NCBI GenBank assembly: GCA_031216445.1
Contig: CM062212.1
Coordinates: 6,456,501-6,520,500, forward strand
DNA: 64,000 nucleotides
Direction of reading: 5' to 3'
DNA from: Lateolabrax maculatus
Lineage: Eukaryota > Chordata > Actinopteri > Acropomatiformes > Lateolabracidae
Below, piece by piece: positions 1 to 64,000 of this stretch. The first letter of the stretch is position 1. Each line of letters opens with the position of its first letter. The position numbers were made by a program, and so were the translations under genes. The notes under the pieces are model-generated. The model had not been told where the DNA came from. It did no database searches and worked only from the letters and a program-made list of their open reading frames with translations.

Positions 1-544
1 ATTAAGATGATGTAATAAAACATGATGCATTGTTACAGATTATATTATATTACCCAACAGTATATAAAGTAGTAAAAAGGAGCTACAACCCTCTGAATTT
101 GCAACTAACATGTTAATGTATCAGTAAAATAATGTAATAATATATAATAGTATAACATTCAGGGGTCATTTTTCAGTATTATGAGTAAGGTACTTTTGAT
201 ACTCTTAAGTACATTTTGTTTGTAAGTGAAATTTTCAGTGCAGGTGTTTTACTTGTAATGCAGTATGTTGTATTTTTGCATTGCTACTTTTTCTCAAACG
301 TTCTCAATACCAAAACACACAATTAAAATTATTTTGGCAATGTTTTGATTTAGATGAACACTGTCATTAGCACTATAGTGTCAGTGTTAGGGATTTCTCA
401 AAAGGCTTAAGTCTTATATATGGCAAATACAAACAAATCTGAAAAACATGTACATGTCTTCGCAAGCACCATTGTGTGCACTGCAATGAAGGGGCAGAAT
501 AACAAAATAACACAATAAGGTGATTATTTATTCTGAATACATAC
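1..544. other. lama2 intron, AT-rich, no element recognised
   Basis: Start of the intron after the first LG4 exon. It is AT-rich with no exon-like stretch on either strand. Confidence 0.6.
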
Positions 545-62606
<62,062 letters not shown>

Positions 62607-64000
62607 CTGTAGGAGAGGAGAGGGGAGGGGAGAAAGTGGGTTTTAAAACAGTGTTGAATACATTCTGAAGACAAATCAATGGTTTACCTGAAAAAAATAT
62701 CACTTAAAGACTGATTGTATTTCTTTTCAGTAACCGATTTCTTCCAGTTCTCAACAACGACACAATTTTTAGTCACAAAATGATATGCTGGCTTGCCAAT
62801 TTCCAAATTGCAACAATAACCAGTCTGGGATTGAAAACAGGAAAGTGAGTTTGCCACATTTTGGTAACTGCGTATGTGTTTGGACTGCTGTGAATTTGTG
62901 AAATAGAGGAACATTGTCTTTATCTAACGGTTATTTAACACCTTCCACTAAAGTAAAAGCGAGAGAGAAAACGTTAACTGTTTATTAAATTGATACTGAG
63001 GTGAATGTTATGTACATACTGATTTATGTGGACTAGCCATTGTGCAATAATACATTTAAATAAAACAGTTTCAGTTATAGGAATTTGAAAGGGTAATTTA
63101 TTGAGTCACTGTATAAAGATTGAGTTGTTTATTGAAAGCCCCATAAACCCCAAATTGAAATGAATGTCATTCATTTCAATTTGTTCGCTACTAATCAATC
63201 ACCACCACTCCCCAGAAAACACAATTGCCAACGCGAGAGGACTCTCTCTCACTAAGTACACTGGTTTTATTGAAACATTAATGCTCATAATATGTGAAGC
63301 CACTTTTACAGGAGAGTTGCACTGTTTCGTTGATCTTTCAATCGATTTAATGATGTGAAGTTTTATGGAATGGCACCTGATTAATTCATGTAAATTGTTA
63401 ACGACAGTTATATTTCAACTGCAAGTTGTGGAGATTTTGCACACAGCATAAATCATATCTGTATTCTGACTTGCCTGCAGTAAATCCCCCAAAACATTAA
63501 ACACAAGCCAGCATATTATTTCTGTTACCTGACCACTGGACTGTGGTAGTGATCTTCAGATGAATCAAAGCGAATTATGCCCAGTCCTGTCTCGTCTTTC
63601 TGCGGTATGACTGGGCTTTCTGGCTAACTTATTACTGTTCCTCTTGGCTGTCAATAGTGGTTGGCATCAATAATATATTGCATAAGGAGATATGTGGGAA
63701 AAGCTATTCATAGTCGTATTTGGGGTGCGTGGATGCTTAATCCTCATTTTGGGCAGCACAAGTTTACTGCACCTGCTGCCTGGGTTGCCATGTTTTTAGG
63801 GCATATGATTTCATAATTTGAACATATTCCCTTGTAAAAAAAGAGACTCTGGTCTGGAATAGAAATTAAAAAATGACGAGTATTTTCAGATGACGGTAGG
63901 GAACATCCTCAGCTCTTGCAACAAACAGCTAATAATAGCTAACTCCTTTCAGTCGCACCATTTTTTATCAGTTTGCCACTGACACATCTAGCAATGATAA
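62607..64000. other. lama2 intron upstream of window exon 1, no further exon seen
   Basis: I looked for another LE exon on the minus strand up to the right edge and found no cysteine-patterned frame with splice sites. The sequence is AT-rich without a recognised repeat. Confidence 0.6.

Overview
The window is vertebrate nuclear DNA, almost certainly from a teleost fish. It contains short, well-conserved exons separated by AT-rich introns of about 0.1 to 5 kb, with very many (CA)n/(TG)n microsatellites and a hAT-type non-autonomous transposon of a kind common in fish. There is no sign of bacterial, viral or plasmid organisation.

One gene fills the window. It lies on the minus strand and is transcribed from right to left: a laminin alpha chain that I identify as lama2 (laminin alpha-2, the merosin heavy chain). 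I could place 41 consecutive internal exons between 62606 and 545. Their intron phases chain without a break and give 5446 coding bases (1814 whole codons) with no stop or frameshift. The identification rests on residue-level similarity to remembered human LAMA2, strongest in the coiled coil, LG1-LG2 and the L4b domain. The 5' part (signal peptide, LN domain, first LE repeats, L4a) lies beyond the right edge. The 3' part (rest of LG4, LG5, stop codon, 3' UTR) lies beyond the left edge, so no promoter or terminator is visible.

Layout in transcription order: 62606-57594, LE (laminin EGF-like) repeats before the second L4 domain; 52541-51153, the L4b (laminin IV type A) domain and return to the split LE repeat; 48928-43578, the last LE repeats of the short arm; 39760-20211, domains II and I, the coiled coil that trimerises with a beta and a gamma chain; 20088-16473, LG1; 16261-13720, LG2, including a 12-base microexon; 12853-6574, LG3, including a small exon carrying a furin-type KRRRRQ site; 6757-4176, an acidic and Pro/Ala/Thr-rich linker; 657-545, the start of LG4. 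Together they encode the part of the basement-membrane laminin that assembles the trimer and binds integrin and dystroglycan on muscle and nerve.

Points worth a second look: the conserved 12-base microexon in LG2; the symmetric 54-base exon that alone carries the furin site, behind a weak donor; several acceptors whose pyrimidine tract is a (TG)n microsatellite; one exon enclosed by complementary (TG)n and (CA)n tracts; a duplicated splice donor; an uncertain LG3 splice junction; a hAT-type element with a near-perfect 8-base target duplication; and a 1 kb pyrimidine-rich tract. I did not find an unknown gene system. The novelty here is in splicing architecture and repeats.
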